Of a stretch of DNA of 64,000 nt, positions 14,301 through 23,588 are shown in pieces. The notes under the pieces are model-generated. The model was not told the DNA's origin. It did not search any database and saw nothing but the letters and a program-made list of their open reading frames with translations. Both the position numbers and the translations under genes were made by a program. Location of the stretch: contig NZ_JAAMPU010000104.1 of assembly GCF_012911565.1 (NCBI RefSeq), positions 62,001 to 126,000 of the forward strand, read 5' to 3'. This DNA comes from Flavobacterium silvaticum (GTDB taxonomy: Bacteria > Bacteroidota > Bacteroidia > Flavobacteriales > Flavobacteriaceae). Positions within the stretch are counted from its first letter, which is position 1, and every line of letters begins with the position of its first letter.

Positions 14301-15359
14301 ATGATGTCAGACAAAAGAATTTCCATCCTCGCACAAATCCTCATTTTCACCGGATTGGCCATTCTGCAATGCCTGCCGTTGTTCTGGAAAGTGTATTTCC
14401 CCATTGAATACTGGATCAAGCAATCGCTGATGTTCGCGGTTTGGGTCGGGATATTCTATCTGTCGCTCAAAGTGCTCTTGCCGTTTTTATTGTTTCGTGG
14501 CCGATGGGGATTTTTCCTGTTGTCGGTCATACTTCTCGTTCTGCCATCGGTACTTATCTTTAGCCATGTTTCCGATAATTTATTGGATTTACATGCGGTG
14601 TTGAACAAGCATTTCAATGTCGATCCAAAGAAAGAGCATCCGGACAAAGCGTTGCTGGGCGATTTCGGAACTGTAATCATTACGTTGTTGGTCATCGGAA
14701 GCAGCACCGTGATTGGGTTCGGGGAAAAATTGAGGTCGGAATCACAACTTCGCGAAAACCTCGAAAAGGAAAAAGTGACATCTGAATTGTCTTTCCTTAA
14801 ATCCCAGATCAATCCGCATTTCTTCTTCAACATCCTCAATAGCATTTATGCGCTTACGGATACCGATGTCACTGCCGCAAGGGCCGCCATTTACAATCTG
14901 TCACATTTGATGCGGTATGTGCTTTATGACACGCAGAACAACCTGACCTCACTTCAAAAAGAAGTCGCTTTTGTAGAAGATTATTTAAAGCTGATGGAAC
15001 TCCGCATCACTTCCAACGTTCAGGTTATTTTTGACAAACCGGCAATAGTAAAAGACGTAGAAGTTGCACCGATGCTGTTTTTGCCGTTCATAGAAAATGC
15101 GTTCAAACACGGCATCAGTTCGATCCATCCGAGTTATATTTATATTGGGTTACGACAGACGGAAAACACTATCGAAATCGAAGTCCGCAATTCGCTTTTC
15201 GAAGAACAGGCACTTAATAAGGAGGAAAGCAACGGAATCGGGATAGGAAACACCAAACGCCGCCTCGATTTGATTTATCCGGGCCGATACGAATTGGATA
15301 TCGATAAAAACACTGCGGCTTCGGAATTTTCGGTTTCACTCAAATTGAAACAGCTATGA
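14301..15359 (+). CDS. LytS/YehU-type sensor histidine kinase
   Basis: This is a 352-residue membrane kinase. Four membrane helices occupy about 8-28, 43-63, 70-88 and 122-140. The dimerisation helix carries LKSQINPHFFFNILN with His173 as phospho-acceptor, the PF06580 signature. The ATPase part has the N-box LPFIENAFKHG (about 261-271) and a Gly box NGIGIGNTKRRL. There is no extracellular sensor domain beyond the membrane bundle, so it may sense through or near the membrane. It overlaps the LytTR regulator start by four bases (ATGA), an operon pair. Paired regulator sites and a matching promoter precede it, which implies autoregulation. Confidence 0.92.
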   Translation: MMSDKRISILAQILIFTGLAILQCLPLFWKVYFPIEYWIKQSLMFAVWVGIFYLSLKVLLPFLLFRGRWGFFLLSVILLVLPSVLIFSHVSDNLLDLHAVLNKHFNVDPKKEHPDKALLGDFGTVIITLLVIGSSTVIGFGEKLRSESQLRENLEKEKVTSELSFLKSQINPHFFFNILNSIYALTDTDVTAARAAIYNLSHLMRYVLYDTQNNLTSLQKEVAFVEDYLKLMELRITSNVQVIFDKPAIVKDVEVAPMLFLPFIENAFKHGISSIHPSYIYIGLRQTENTIEIEVRNSLFEEQALNKEESNGIGIGNTKRRLDLIYPGRYELDIDKNTAASEFSVSLKLKQL

Positions 15360-16108
15360 TTTTAAGTTGTATTGCAGTAGACGACGAACCTTTGGCGCTC
15401 AAAATGATGGCGTCTTACATAGAACAGACACCTGCGCTCAAACTTGTTTCGACATTTTCAAACGGCATTGCGGCACTTAAAGCCATAAATGAATCTCCCG
15501 TAGACTTGCTTTTCCTAGATATCCGGATGAACGATCTAAGCGGAATCGAGCTCGCCAAATTACTCGAACCGTACAAAGCCGATGGCAACCTACGCATCAT
15601 TTTCACCACGGCTTACGACCAATATGCGTTGGAAGGATATAAAGTGGAAGCCCTCGATTACCTGCTCAAGCCTTTCAGTTATGACGATTTCCTGAAGGCC
15701 GTCAACAAGGCCGTCAAATATTATGAACTGATCCGGAAAACGGGTGTTGATGAGGTGGAAAAGCCTGTCGAAATTCCGTCGGCTGAAAAAAGCTATATCT
15801 ACGTCAAAGTCGAATACCAGTTGGTTCGCATCGCCACCGAAGAAATCACCTATCTCGAAAGCGACAAGGATTACATCAAGATTTATATTGAAAACCAGCC
15901 CAAGCCAATCGTATCGTTAATGAGCATGAAAGCGATAGAGGAAAAGCTGCCGAAAGACAAATTCATGCGCATTCACCGTTCGTTCATCGTGTCGCTCGAC
16001 AAGATAAAAGCGGCTACAAAAGGCACTATCGAAGTGGCTGGAAAGACGATTCCGGTGACCGATCAGTACCGCGAACAATTCGCAGCTTTTTTCAAGAGCT
16101 GGCAGTAA
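15356..16108 (+). CDS. LytTR-family response regulator
   Basis: This is a 250-residue regulator. The receiver domain (about 3-120) has the acidic pocket AVDDEP (Asp9, Asp10), phospho-acceptor Asp55 in LLFLDIRM, Thr near IIFTTAYDQ and Lys in LLKPFSY. The LytTR DNA-binding domain (about 148-248) includes ITYLESDKDYIKIY, MRIHRSFIVSLDKI and the C-terminal VTDQYREQF. It is phosphorylated by the upstream kinase and binds paired nine-base direct repeats as a dimer, which fits the TTCCGTCGA pairs at 14220-14250 and 16125-16154. It is followed 101 bases later by the receptor gene that carries one of those sites. Confidence 0.93.
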   Translation: MILSCIAVDDEPLALKMMASYIEQTPALKLVSTFSNGIAALKAINESPVDLLFLDIRMNDLSGIELAKLLEPYKADGNLRIIFTTAYDQYALEGYKVEALDYLLKPFSYDDFLKAVNKAVKYYELIRKTGVDEVEKPVEIPSAEKSYIYVKVEYQLVRIATEEITYLESDKDYIKIYIENQPKPIVSLMSMKAIEEKLPKDKFMRIHRSFIVSLDKIKAATKGTIEVAGKTIPVTDQYREQFAAFFKSWQ

Positions 16109-16124
16109 AAATTCCAAGACGCTT

Positions 16125-16154
16125 TTCCGTCGATGTTTAAGGGCTTTCCGTCGA
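16125..16154 (+). promoter_or_regulatory. Paired TTCCGTCGA direct repeats upstream of the receptor gene, probable LytTR regulator sites
   Basis: TTCCGTCGA at 16125-16133 and again, identical, at 16146-16154: 21 bp apart, as upstream of the kinase. A TTCATTTG (16184-16191) sits 30 bp after the pair, where the kinase promoter has its -7 box (29 bp). It lacks the consensus A and a clear -33, as expected for an activator-dependent promoter. Confidence 0.7.
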
Positions 16155-16209
16155 ACCGATGTGGTTTTCCAGATTAACCGACCTTCATTTGCATCATATT
16201 TTTTGACAA

Positions 16210-18690
16210 ATGAAAAAGCTACTCTTTTTTGCGCTTATCCTACTATCGGGAATTGGCGCATCAGCACAAACAGAACCGGTTTTTAAAGGAAGCATTTCCG
16301 GGGTCGTCATAGATTCCACAAGCAACAAGCCGGTAGATTATGCCTCGGTCAGCTTATATAAAGCCGATGCCGCCACACCAATCAACGGTGTCATCACGGA
16401 TGCCAATGGAAACTTCAAAATAGACGGCGTCGTCCCAGGAAACTACAAAATCGGGATTTCGTTCATCGGTTACCAAACCAAGAACACAAAGACATTTACA
16501 ATCGATGCCGCAAACCTGAATTACCAGATTGGTAAAATCATTTTGTCGGCCGAAGTCAATACGCTCAATGAAGTCGTAGTGCAAGGTTCGGCGGCTCTGG
16601 TTTCGAATAAAATCGACAAGATTGTCTACAATGTCGAGAAAGATGTGACGGCATCTGGCGGAAGCGCGACCGATGTATTACAGAAAGTGCCTTTAGTAAG
16701 CGTTGATATCGACGGAAATGTATCAGTCCGAGGTGATGCGAACGTCCGCATACTTATCAACGGAAAACCTACGGGCGCCACATCGTCCAATGTATCGGAC
16801 GTACTTAAATCCATTCCGGCCGACCAGATCAAAAATGTGGAAGTCGTTACCGCTCCATCTGCAAAATATGATGCGGAAGGTTCAGGTGGCATCATCAACA
16901 TCATCACCAAACAAAAAAGTGTTTCCGGAATAAATGGTTCGGTTAGCGGCGGGGTCGGGACGCGCCAGAATAACTTCAATGCCAACATCAATTACAATAA
17001 AGGAAAATTCAGTCTTTCGGCAAACATCGGGTCACACAGCGGATGGCCACAGACTTCAGATTATAATTCTTCCCAGCAATTCAACGACGGAACTACCAAT
17101 ACCTTACAAACGGCAAACGGAACCAGCAAAGTCAATCGTTTTGGCATGATGGGTTCGGTTACGGCAGGTTATGAGATCGATTCGACTAACAGCATCAGCT
17201 CGACGTTCCGGTTGAATAAGATGGAGTTTTCTTCCGACGGGAATTCCCAAAACATTTTCACCGATTATAACGATGCTTCCAACAACAATACATTCACCGG
17301 AAAGACGAGGTCGGTCAACAAAAACGAGGGTTTTGACTGGAACCTCGATTACCTCCACAAATTCTCAAAAGAAGGGCATGAGCTGACGTTTTCGACCCAA
17401 TGGAGCCATTCCAAAGTCAACACCGATTATACCAATCAATACTCGGCGTTTTACACAGACCAGAAAGCGTTCAATGATGGAACCAATAACGAATATACCT
17501 TGCAGTTGGATTATTCGCTTCCGATAACAGAAAAGTTCAAAGTGGAAGCCGGCGGTAAAAGTATCTTCCGCAGGATTTCAAGCGATTTTACCAACTATGT
17601 GCCTGATGCCAATGGAAATTTCACCTACGACCCAATAAGTTCCAACTTATACGATTACAGCCAGGATGTTCTTGCCGGATACGCTGTCGGGACATTGACG
17701 CTGCCAAAAGGTTATACTGTGATGGCAGGCGCGAGGATTGAAAATACATCGATTACCGGAAATCCGACGAATGCCTTACAGACAGACCTGCAACGGTTTG
17801 AGAATACTTATTCCACGTTTATCCCAAGTTTTACGCTGCAGAAATCGCTGACCGATAAATCTTCGCTAAAACTGACGTACTCCAAACGTATCACGCGTCC
17901 GAGTCTTACATACCTGAACCCGTTCATCAACAAATCAAATATCCAGGCACAGACGCAGGGAAATCCGAACCTTGACCCGGAAATTTCGCAGACGGTTGAG
18001 TTGGGGTATTCGACATTTTCCCAAAAGCGTACGCTGAGTGTTTCGGCTTATTACAAATATACGTCGGGGCTTATCGAAGGAATCGCGACACCTCTTGACG
18101 GGGAAAGCGGGACGATCACGAATTACCAGAACATTGGTAATAATAAATCGTTTGGGATGAGTTTGTTCGGATCGGTCAATCCGTTCAAGATCCTGACCAT
18201 ACGCGGAAATGTCAATGCGTATACCTACAAACCGGATCCGTCAGGGGTATTCCTTGAAGACGCGACGCAAAATGGGACATATGTACAATACAATGCTTTT
18301 GTAAGTGGAACCTTGGCTTTCGAAAACGGATTGTCGGCAGAGGCATTTGTCATCCAGAATTCATCGAGAAGAACAATCCAGGGAACGAATCCGGCTTTCA
18401 ACTTAATGGTTTTCGGGGTCAAGAAACAATTCTGGGACAAAAAAGCATCTTTGGGAATCAACGTGGCTTCGCCTTTCAGAAAAGACCTGAGCTTTAAATC
18501 TGAAACTACCGGGACAGGCTTCAATACAAGCAGCCAGTTCAACTACCCGATACGATCGTTCGGCATCACGTTCAGTTATAATTTCGGAAAGATGAGTTTC
18601 TCAGATCCTTCCAAAGGCAAAAAAGGAGTAAAGAACGATGACCTTAAAGAAGGTGAGAGCAACCCAGGCGGCATGGTTCCATCTCCGTAA
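16210..18690 (+). CDS. TonB-dependent-receptor-like outer-membrane beta-barrel protein with carboxypeptidase-like N-terminal domain
   Basis: The 826-residue protein has a signal peptide (MKKLLFFALILLSGIGASAQ). A carboxypeptidase-regulatory-like beta-sandwich follows (about 30-115, GSISGVVIDSTSNKPVDYAS). The plug-like domain (about 125-235) includes VLQKVPLVSVDIDGNVSVRG and SAKYDAEGSGGIINIITK. The rest is a large barrel of the type I know as outer-membrane barrel family PF14905, ending with a polar, Lys/Gly-rich tail after the last strand. No SusD partner adjoins it. The ligand is unknown. Its expression is probably switched by the neighbouring kinase and LytTR regulator through the site pair at 16125-16154. 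Confidence 0.9.
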   Translation: MKKLLFFALILLSGIGASAQTEPVFKGSISGVVIDSTSNKPVDYASVSLYKADAATPINGVITDANGNFKIDGVVPGNYKIGISFIGYQTKNTKTFTIDAANLNYQIGKIILSAEVNTLNEVVVQGSAALVSNKIDKIVYNVEKDVTASGGSATDVLQKVPLVSVDIDGNVSVRGDANVRILINGKPTGATSSNVSDVLKSIPADQIKNVEVVTAPSAKYDAEGSGGIINIITKQKSVSGINGSVSGGVGTRQNNFNANINYNKGKFSLSANIGSHSGWPQTSDYNSSQQFNDGTTNTLQTANGTSKVNRFGMMGSVTAGYEIDSTNSISSTFRLNKMEFSSDGNSQNIFTDYNDASNNNTFTGKTRSVNKNEGFDWNLDYLHKFSKEGHELTFSTQWSHSKVNTDYTNQYSAFYTDQKAFNDGTNNEYTLQLDYSLPITEKFKVEAGGKSIFRRISSDFTNYVPDANGNFTYDPISSNLYDYSQDVLAGYAVGTLTLPKGYTVMAGARIENTSITGNPTNALQTDLQRFENTYSTFIPSFTLQKSLTDKSSLKLTYSKRITRPSLTYLNPFINKSNIQAQTQGNPNLDPEISQTVELGYSTFSQKRTLSVSAYYKYTSGLIEGIATPLDGESGTITNYQNIGNNKSFGMSLFGSVNPFKILTIRGNVNAYTYKPDPSGVFLEDATQNGTYVQYNAFVSGTLAFENGLSAEAFVIQNSSRRTIQGTNPAFNLMVFGVKKQFWDKKASLGINVASPFRKDLSFKSETTGTGFNTSSQFNYPIRSFGITFSYNFGKMSFSDPSKGKKGVKNDDLKEGESNPGGMVPSP

Positions 18691-18779
18691 AAAAAATGGC
18701 TTTTCCAACGGCCGTCAAAAACACGAAAGAGTAGCGTGGGTTGATTATTGATTTTAGGCTTTTCGGTCGTTGCTAAAGC

Positions 18780-18870
18780 TATCTTCATGGGAATGATTTA
18801 TGAAGATAATGTAAATCCAGGATTAAGATAAAAGTGGGCGTTTGATATTTCAGGCGCCCATTATTTTTTA
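18780..18870 (+). terminator. Hairpin and intrinsic terminator after the receptor gene
   Basis: A nine-base perfect hairpin (TATCTTCAT 18780-18788 / ATGAAGATA 18800-18808) is followed by TGGGCG (18835-18840) pairing with CGCCCA (18855-18860) and a T-rich tail. The second stem is the likely terminator. Together with the promoter region below, this accounts for the 399-base gap before the next gene. Confidence 0.6.
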
Positions 18871-18919
18871 CACGAAACAATTATGTAAGAAAATATACTC
18901 AAAATAAATCATTAAGTGT

Positions 18920-18956
18920 ATTTAATCGATAAAAAATGCATTTAATCGGTAAAAAA
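18920..18956 (+). promoter_or_regulatory. Direct repeats just upstream of a promoter, candidate regulator site
   Basis: ATTTAATCGATAAAAAA (18920-18936) and ATTTAATCGGTAAAAAA (18940-18956) differ at one base and are spaced 20 bp apart. The second ends two bases before the -33 TTG of the promoter for the large secreted protein. A regulator could bind both copies on one DNA face. Confidence 0.5.
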
Positions 18957-18958
18957 AT

Positions 18959-18988
18959 TTGCACGATTCAATTTAAGTCCTACTTTTG
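18959..18988 (+). promoter_or_regulatory. Promoter of the large T9SS-secreted protein
   Basis: TTG (18959-18961), 19-base spacer, TACTTTTG (18981-18988) matches the Bacteroidota promoter consensus. The start codon is at 19090, so the messenger has a leader of roughly 95 bases. Confidence 0.7.
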
Positions 18989-19089
18989 AATTGTCATTAA
19001 CAAGCTCATAAACAAAACAAAAGAATTTAAACCCTACTGCTTATATCTTTTCCCCAAACAGATATCTGCCGTAAAACTTAACCTCTACT

Positions 19090-22000
19090 ATGGAAATTTT
19101 TACTTCTGCCAGTAAAAGCCTAGCGGTATTTTTACTTGGGATTTCCACCTTGACGTTTGCCAGGCCTCCGCATCATAATGGTGTCGTTCCGATGCATGCA
19201 AAAATGGTCGCAGGACCGGAAGTCCAGGTACTCGGAAACTATCAGTCTATAGCGAACAATGATGTTTCGCCATCTGTTTCCGATAATACCAATATCGGTT
19301 CAGTCTCAATCGAAAGCGGATCGACCACAGTAATCTACACCATCCAAAATACGGGCGATGCAGATCTTACACTTGGCGCGGTAACTATTTCCGGTTCAGA
19401 TGCTGCCTTGTTTACCGTTGTCCAACAGCCGGCTTCAACGGTCGCTGCCGGAGGACAAACGACCTTGCACATCTCGTTTCAGCCGACGACTATCGGAACA
19501 AAAACAGTCCAGGTTTCCTTTACTTCAAACGATTCGGACGAATCGAATTTTTCATTTGCGATAAGTGGTCTTGGTGTTCGTACGTATCCGGATACCGATG
19601 GTGACGGCATAAGCGATAATATAGATATTGACGATGACAACGACGGAATTCCGGATGTCGACGAACAATTGAGTTGCTTCGATTCCCCGTTTTCAGGAAC
19701 GCCGGAATATATTTTCCTAAATGAGACATTCGGAGCCGGAACTACAAAAGGCCAGATCAACATCAATATTCCGGGAGCAACCTGTACGTATTGTTATGAA
19801 GATGGGATCGTGGGAACCAATACGGCAGAATGTCCAAGCCAATCGAGCAGAATCCTTGACGACGGCGAATATGTCGTTACACATAAAATTGCAGGAACGG
19901 ACAGTGCCGATCCCGATAACATCCACGGCGATCTTGCCTGGAACGGCCCGGAAGATCACACACCCGGAGACGTCAACGGACGCATGGCCGTATTCAATGC
20001 CAGCTTTACACCGGGAATTTTTTACGAAACGACCATCCATGGCGTGATTCCGAATATTCCGGTCACCTATGGATTTTGGGCATTGAATATCATGTCGGTC
20101 GGAAATTACGGCGGATCGATTTTACCCAATATCACGGTTGAATTCCTCGATATGGAAAACAACCTGATTTCGTCTTTTAATACAGGTGATATAGGCCGTT
20201 GCGGCACGGACAACGCCGATAACAGCTGCACATTAAGCCAATGGCGTCAGTATACAACCAGTGTCAACCTTGGAGACAATACCTCTTTTGTGATCCGGTT
20301 CCGTAACAACGCTCCGGGCGGAGGCGGAAATGATCTGGCACTCGACGACATCACCATCCGCCAGAATTACTGCGACCGCGATTCAGACGGCATCGCCAAT
20401 ATCTTCGACCTCGATTCAGATAACGACGGAATCCCGGATGTGGAAGAAGCCGGTTTCAAAAACTTTACGACAGGAAATGCCATGCTTGACGTCGCGGCAG
20501 GTTCATGGGTAGATGTGAATGCGAACGGATTGCACGATACCATCGAAGCGATGCTAGCCTCTGGTTACACCTTCCCGGATTCAGACGGAGACGGCGTGCC
20601 GGATTTTCAGGATCTGGACAGCGACAACGACAGTCTTTTTGATGTAGACGAAGCCGGAATGTACAATGGCGATGGAGATATCGATGGAGATGGAACAGGC
20701 GATGGACTTGATTCGGACCACGACGGATTGCTTGATGTATTCGATACTTTTATAGGTTTCGGAAGTGACGTTCGTGATTTTGCCCAGGATTTTGACGGTG
20801 ACGGACAAGCCGATTACACCCAGATCGATATAGATAGTGACGGTGTTTTTGACATTGCCCAAAGTATTTATGCATCACTCGATGCGAATGGCGACGGTGA
20901 AATTGACGGGACTGCAGATGTCGACAAAGACGGAATCATCGACAGTTTCGACTCCGATGAAACCAAACTCGGTTCGCCACGTGACATCGATACCAAACTA
21001 TATCTCGATCTCGACGGCCGCAACGATTACGCCGAAGGTTCAGCTCTTTTGGGAAATCTTCCCGAAGCCACCATCATGGGCTGGGTCAAGCTTGCCAATG
21101 GTTTTGCGGTTGACGGATATATTTTCGGACAGGATAATTTCAATGTGAAAATGACCGGATCGGGCGAATTCGTCGCATCGGCGAACGGCCAGCAGATTTC
21201 GTTCTCAGACGGAATACAGACAGACAGATGGTATCATGTGGCTGCTGTTTACAATCCAACATCAGAGACTAAAAAATTAGCATTTTTCCTAAACGGACAG
21301 GAAGTATCGTCTTCAAACGACAGTTCGCTTTCAGGTGCGCTCAATGCCAGTACGACTCCGTTTACTATCGGAAAAAATGCAGCTTCACCAAGTGACTTCT
21401 TCGAAGGTTCGGTAGATGAGGTACGGGTGTTCAACAAAGCACTTTCTGAGGATCAACTGCACAAAATAGTCTATCAGGAAATCGACAAAAACGGTACGGC
21501 CATCCGCGGAAGCTTTGTCCCGAAAGATGTGGAAAGCCTTGATTGGAGTTCTTTGGTCGCGTATTACAGAATGGATACTTATAAAGATGATGTTTGCGAC
21601 GACAGGACTACATCAACCGTAGATCAGGGAGCAGCTTCTGGTTTATTGCGAATCTATAATGTCAAGAAAATCCGTCCGCAATTGGCGCCTATGCCTTTTG
21701 TGACAACGTTGGACGGAAGTCTCGACAATGCCGTTTCCCAACAGAATTTCGTCAACGGACAGGATGTCTTCGATTACGAATGGGCAATGGTCCACATCAA
21801 AAACAACATCGATTTGCCGGTAAACCACACGAGCCTGGGAATGGTGATCGACAGCGGGAAACTGGTGCGTGCCGTCAACAACAACAAAATACGCAACGAT
21901 TGGTATTTGAAACTCGACGGTAAAATCGATCTGGTTGACCGTGCCCAGTTGCATCAATCGGATTTCAGCGACCTCGACGTCACATCTGCCGGATCCATCG

Positions 22001-23508
22001 AACGCGACCAGCAGGGAACGACGAATAAATTCAATTACAACTACTGGTGCTCGCCTGTCGGAGCTGTATCTGCCACCCAGAATAATCCTGCCTTTACCGT
22101 AAGCGGTGTGTTACGCGATGGAACCGATGCTTCGAATCCGCAGGCCATAAACTGGATCATGGGAATCAACCCGACACCGACATCGCCTATAACATTGAGC
22201 AGCTATTGGATATTCAAATTCCAGAATCTTTCCAATTCCTATTCAAACTGGGGTAACGTTGGAGCTAACGGAACTTTGCTCGCCGGACAAGGCTTTACCC
22301 TCAAAGGAAGCAGCGTGCCGGCCGAAAGCCAGAATCTTGTATTTACCGGAAAACCGAACAACGGTGAAATCCAGATGCCGATTGCCGCAAACAACCTGAA
22401 TCTTGCCGGGAATCCGTATCCATCTGCGATGGATGCCAACAAGTTTATCGAGGATAACCTTGGTTCAGTAGTGGGAACGCTGTATTTCTGGGAACATTAC
22501 AGCACTAACAATACACACGTTACACAAGATTACCAAGGCGGTTATGCCGTGCGTACCCTTGTTGGCGGATTGCCACCTGTTGCTCCTCCGGGAGTCAGCG
22601 GATATGGGTCGAGCAGCCATGTGCCGAACCGTTTTATACCAGTCGGACAAGGTTTTTTTGTAAGAGCCAATAATACAGGTGGAAATATTAAGTTCGACAA
22701 TACACAACGGGTTTTTGTCAAAGAAGGCAATGCCGATTCCGGGCCTATGTTCCGGACGAATCAAACGGCTGAGCAAATGCCAGCTGTAGCTTCAAATGCC
22801 GATGATGTCTTTGAACAGGACACACATCCACGCATCCGCATCGGGTTTGATTTTGTGAACCAGTATCACCGTCAATTATTGCTCGGTTATATGGGAAGTC
22901 CGGCCACAGGGAATTTCGATTCGGGTTACGATGCGTCAAACAATGACACAAATCCGGATGATCTGACCTTTAAGTTAGGCTACTACCGTTGTGTGATTAT
23001 GGGTGAAGGAAATTTCGATGTGACCAAGTCGTTCCCGCTCGAAGTGAAATCCCAAACTGCCGGACAAGTTCGTTTTACGCTTGACGGAACAGAGAATTTT
23101 GATTCGGAACAACCCATCTATATCTACGATGCACTTCTCGAATCTTACGTAAACCTGCGCAACGCCGATTATAATGTGAGCGTAAATCAGGGCCTTACGA
23201 CAGACAGGTTCTATTTGAAATACACGGCTCCGGCCTGGCTTTCTACTGGCGATAACGCTTCAGCCGGAATTACAGTGATGACTGCTTCAGATGGTTCTTA
23301 CATCGGAATAAAAAATTCGGTAGCGACACGTCAGATACAAAAAGTCGAATTGTTCACGGTATTGGGACAAAAGCTGTCTGTTTTGGAAACCAAATCAATG
23401 GATCAGTCCGATATCCGGATGCCATCGGCAGGATTGAGCAGCGGAACTTACGTGGCTAAAATAACAACAGATTCCGGAGAATTCAGCCGGAAAATAATCA
23501 TAGAGTAA
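19090..23508 (+). CDS. Large T9SS-secreted surface protein with calcium repeats and a LamG domain
   Basis: This is a 1472-residue exported protein. After the N-terminal signal, a choice-of-anchor/HYDIN-like Ig domain (about 75-160) contains NTGDADLTLGAVTISGSD and ISFQPTTIGTKTVQVSF. Thrombospondin type 3 repeats follow in several blocks (DTDGDGISDNIDIDDDNDG and similar, about 160-200 and 420-660), each rich in calcium-binding Asp. A LamG/concanavalin-like domain lies at about 665-800 (YHVAAVYNPTSETKKLAFFL, FEGSVDEVRVFNKALS). A long beta-rich region leads to the C-terminal T9SS type A sorting domain (VELFTVLGQKLSVLET, ending FSRKIIIE). It would be exported by Sec, then across the outer membrane by the type IX system, and probably acts in adhesion. 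Confidence 0.88.
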   Translation: MEIFTSASKSLAVFLLGISTLTFARPPHHNGVVPMHAKMVAGPEVQVLGNYQSIANNDVSPSVSDNTNIGSVSIESGSTTVIYTIQNTGDADLTLGAVTISGSDAALFTVVQQPASTVAAGGQTTLHISFQPTTIGTKTVQVSFTSNDSDESNFSFAISGLGVRTYPDTDGDGISDNIDIDDDNDGIPDVDEQLSCFDSPFSGTPEYIFLNETFGAGTTKGQININIPGATCTYCYEDGIVGTNTAECPSQSSRILDDGEYVVTHKIAGTDSADPDNIHGDLAWNGPEDHTPGDVNGRMAVFNASFTPGIFYETTIHGVIPNIPVTYGFWALNIMSVGNYGGSILPNITVEFLDMENNLISSFNTGDIGRCGTDNADNSCTLSQWRQYTTSVNLGDNTSFVIRFRNNAPGGGGNDLALDDITIRQNYCDRDSDGIANIFDLDSDNDGIPDVEEAGFKNFTTGNAMLDVAAGSWVDVNANGLHDTIEAMLASGYTFPDSDGDGVPDFQDLDSDNDSLFDVDEAGMYNGDGDIDGDGTGDGLDSDHDGLLDVFDTFIGFGSDVRDFAQDFDGDGQADYTQIDIDSDGVFDIAQSIYASLDANGDGEIDGTADVDKDGIIDSFDSDETKLGSPRDIDTKLYLDLDGRNDYAEGSALLGNLPEATIMGWVKLANGFAVDGYIFGQDNFNVKMTGSGEFVASANGQQISFSDGIQTDRWYHVAAVYNPTSETKKLAFFLNGQEVSSSNDSSLSGALNASTTPFTIGKNAASPSDFFEGSVDEVRVFNKALSEDQLHKIVYQEIDKNGTAIRGSFVPKDVESLDWSSLVAYYRMDTYKDDVCDDRTTSTVDQGAASGLLRIYNVKKIRPQLAPMPFVTTLDGSLDNAVSQQNFVNGQDVFDYEWAMVHIKNNIDLPVNHTSLGMVIDSGKLVRAVNNNKIRNDWYLKLDGKIDLVDRAQLHQSDFSDLDVTSAGSIERDQQGTTNKFNYNYWCSPVGAVSATQNNPAFTVSGVLRDGTDASNPQAINWIMGINPTPTSPITLSSYWIFKFQNLSNSYSNWGNVGANGTLLAGQGFTLKGSSVPAESQNLVFTGKPNNGEIQMPIAANNLNLAGNPYPSAMDANKFIEDNLGSVVGTLYFWEHYSTNNTHVTQDYQGGYAVRTLVGGLPPVAPPGVSGYGSSSHVPNRFIPVGQGFFVRANNTGGNIKFDNTQRVFVKEGNADSGPMFRTNQTAEQMPAVASNADDVFEQDTHPRIRIGFDFVNQYHRQLLLGYMGSPATGNFDSGYDASNNDTNPDDLTFKLGYYRCVIMGEGNFDVTKSFPLEVKSQTAGQVRFTLDGTENFDSEQPIYIYDALLESYVNLRNADYNVSVNQGLTTDRFYLKYTAPAWLSTGDNASAGITVMTASDGSYIGIKNSVATRQIQKVELFTVLGQKLSVLETKSMDQSDIRMPSAGLSSGTYVAKITTDSGEFSRKIIIE

Positions 23509-23540
23509 TACCCTTTTTTCCCCCTTTTTACCTACAAAAA

Positions 23541-23570
23541 AAGAACCTCCTTTTCCGGGAGGTTCTTTGA
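23541..23570. terminator. Bidirectional terminator between the secreted protein gene and hisS
   Basis: AAGAACCTCC (23541-23550) and GGAGGTTCTT (23558-23567) pair perfectly, with an A run before and Ts after, so it serves both convergent genes. Confidence 0.85.
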
Positions 23571-23588
23571 TTTTATAACATTGTCAGA

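Noticed and set aside
14456..14845. 129-codon minus-strand frame inside the kinase gene
   Set aside because: Shadow of the LytS-type kinase, whose motifs are all on the plus strand.
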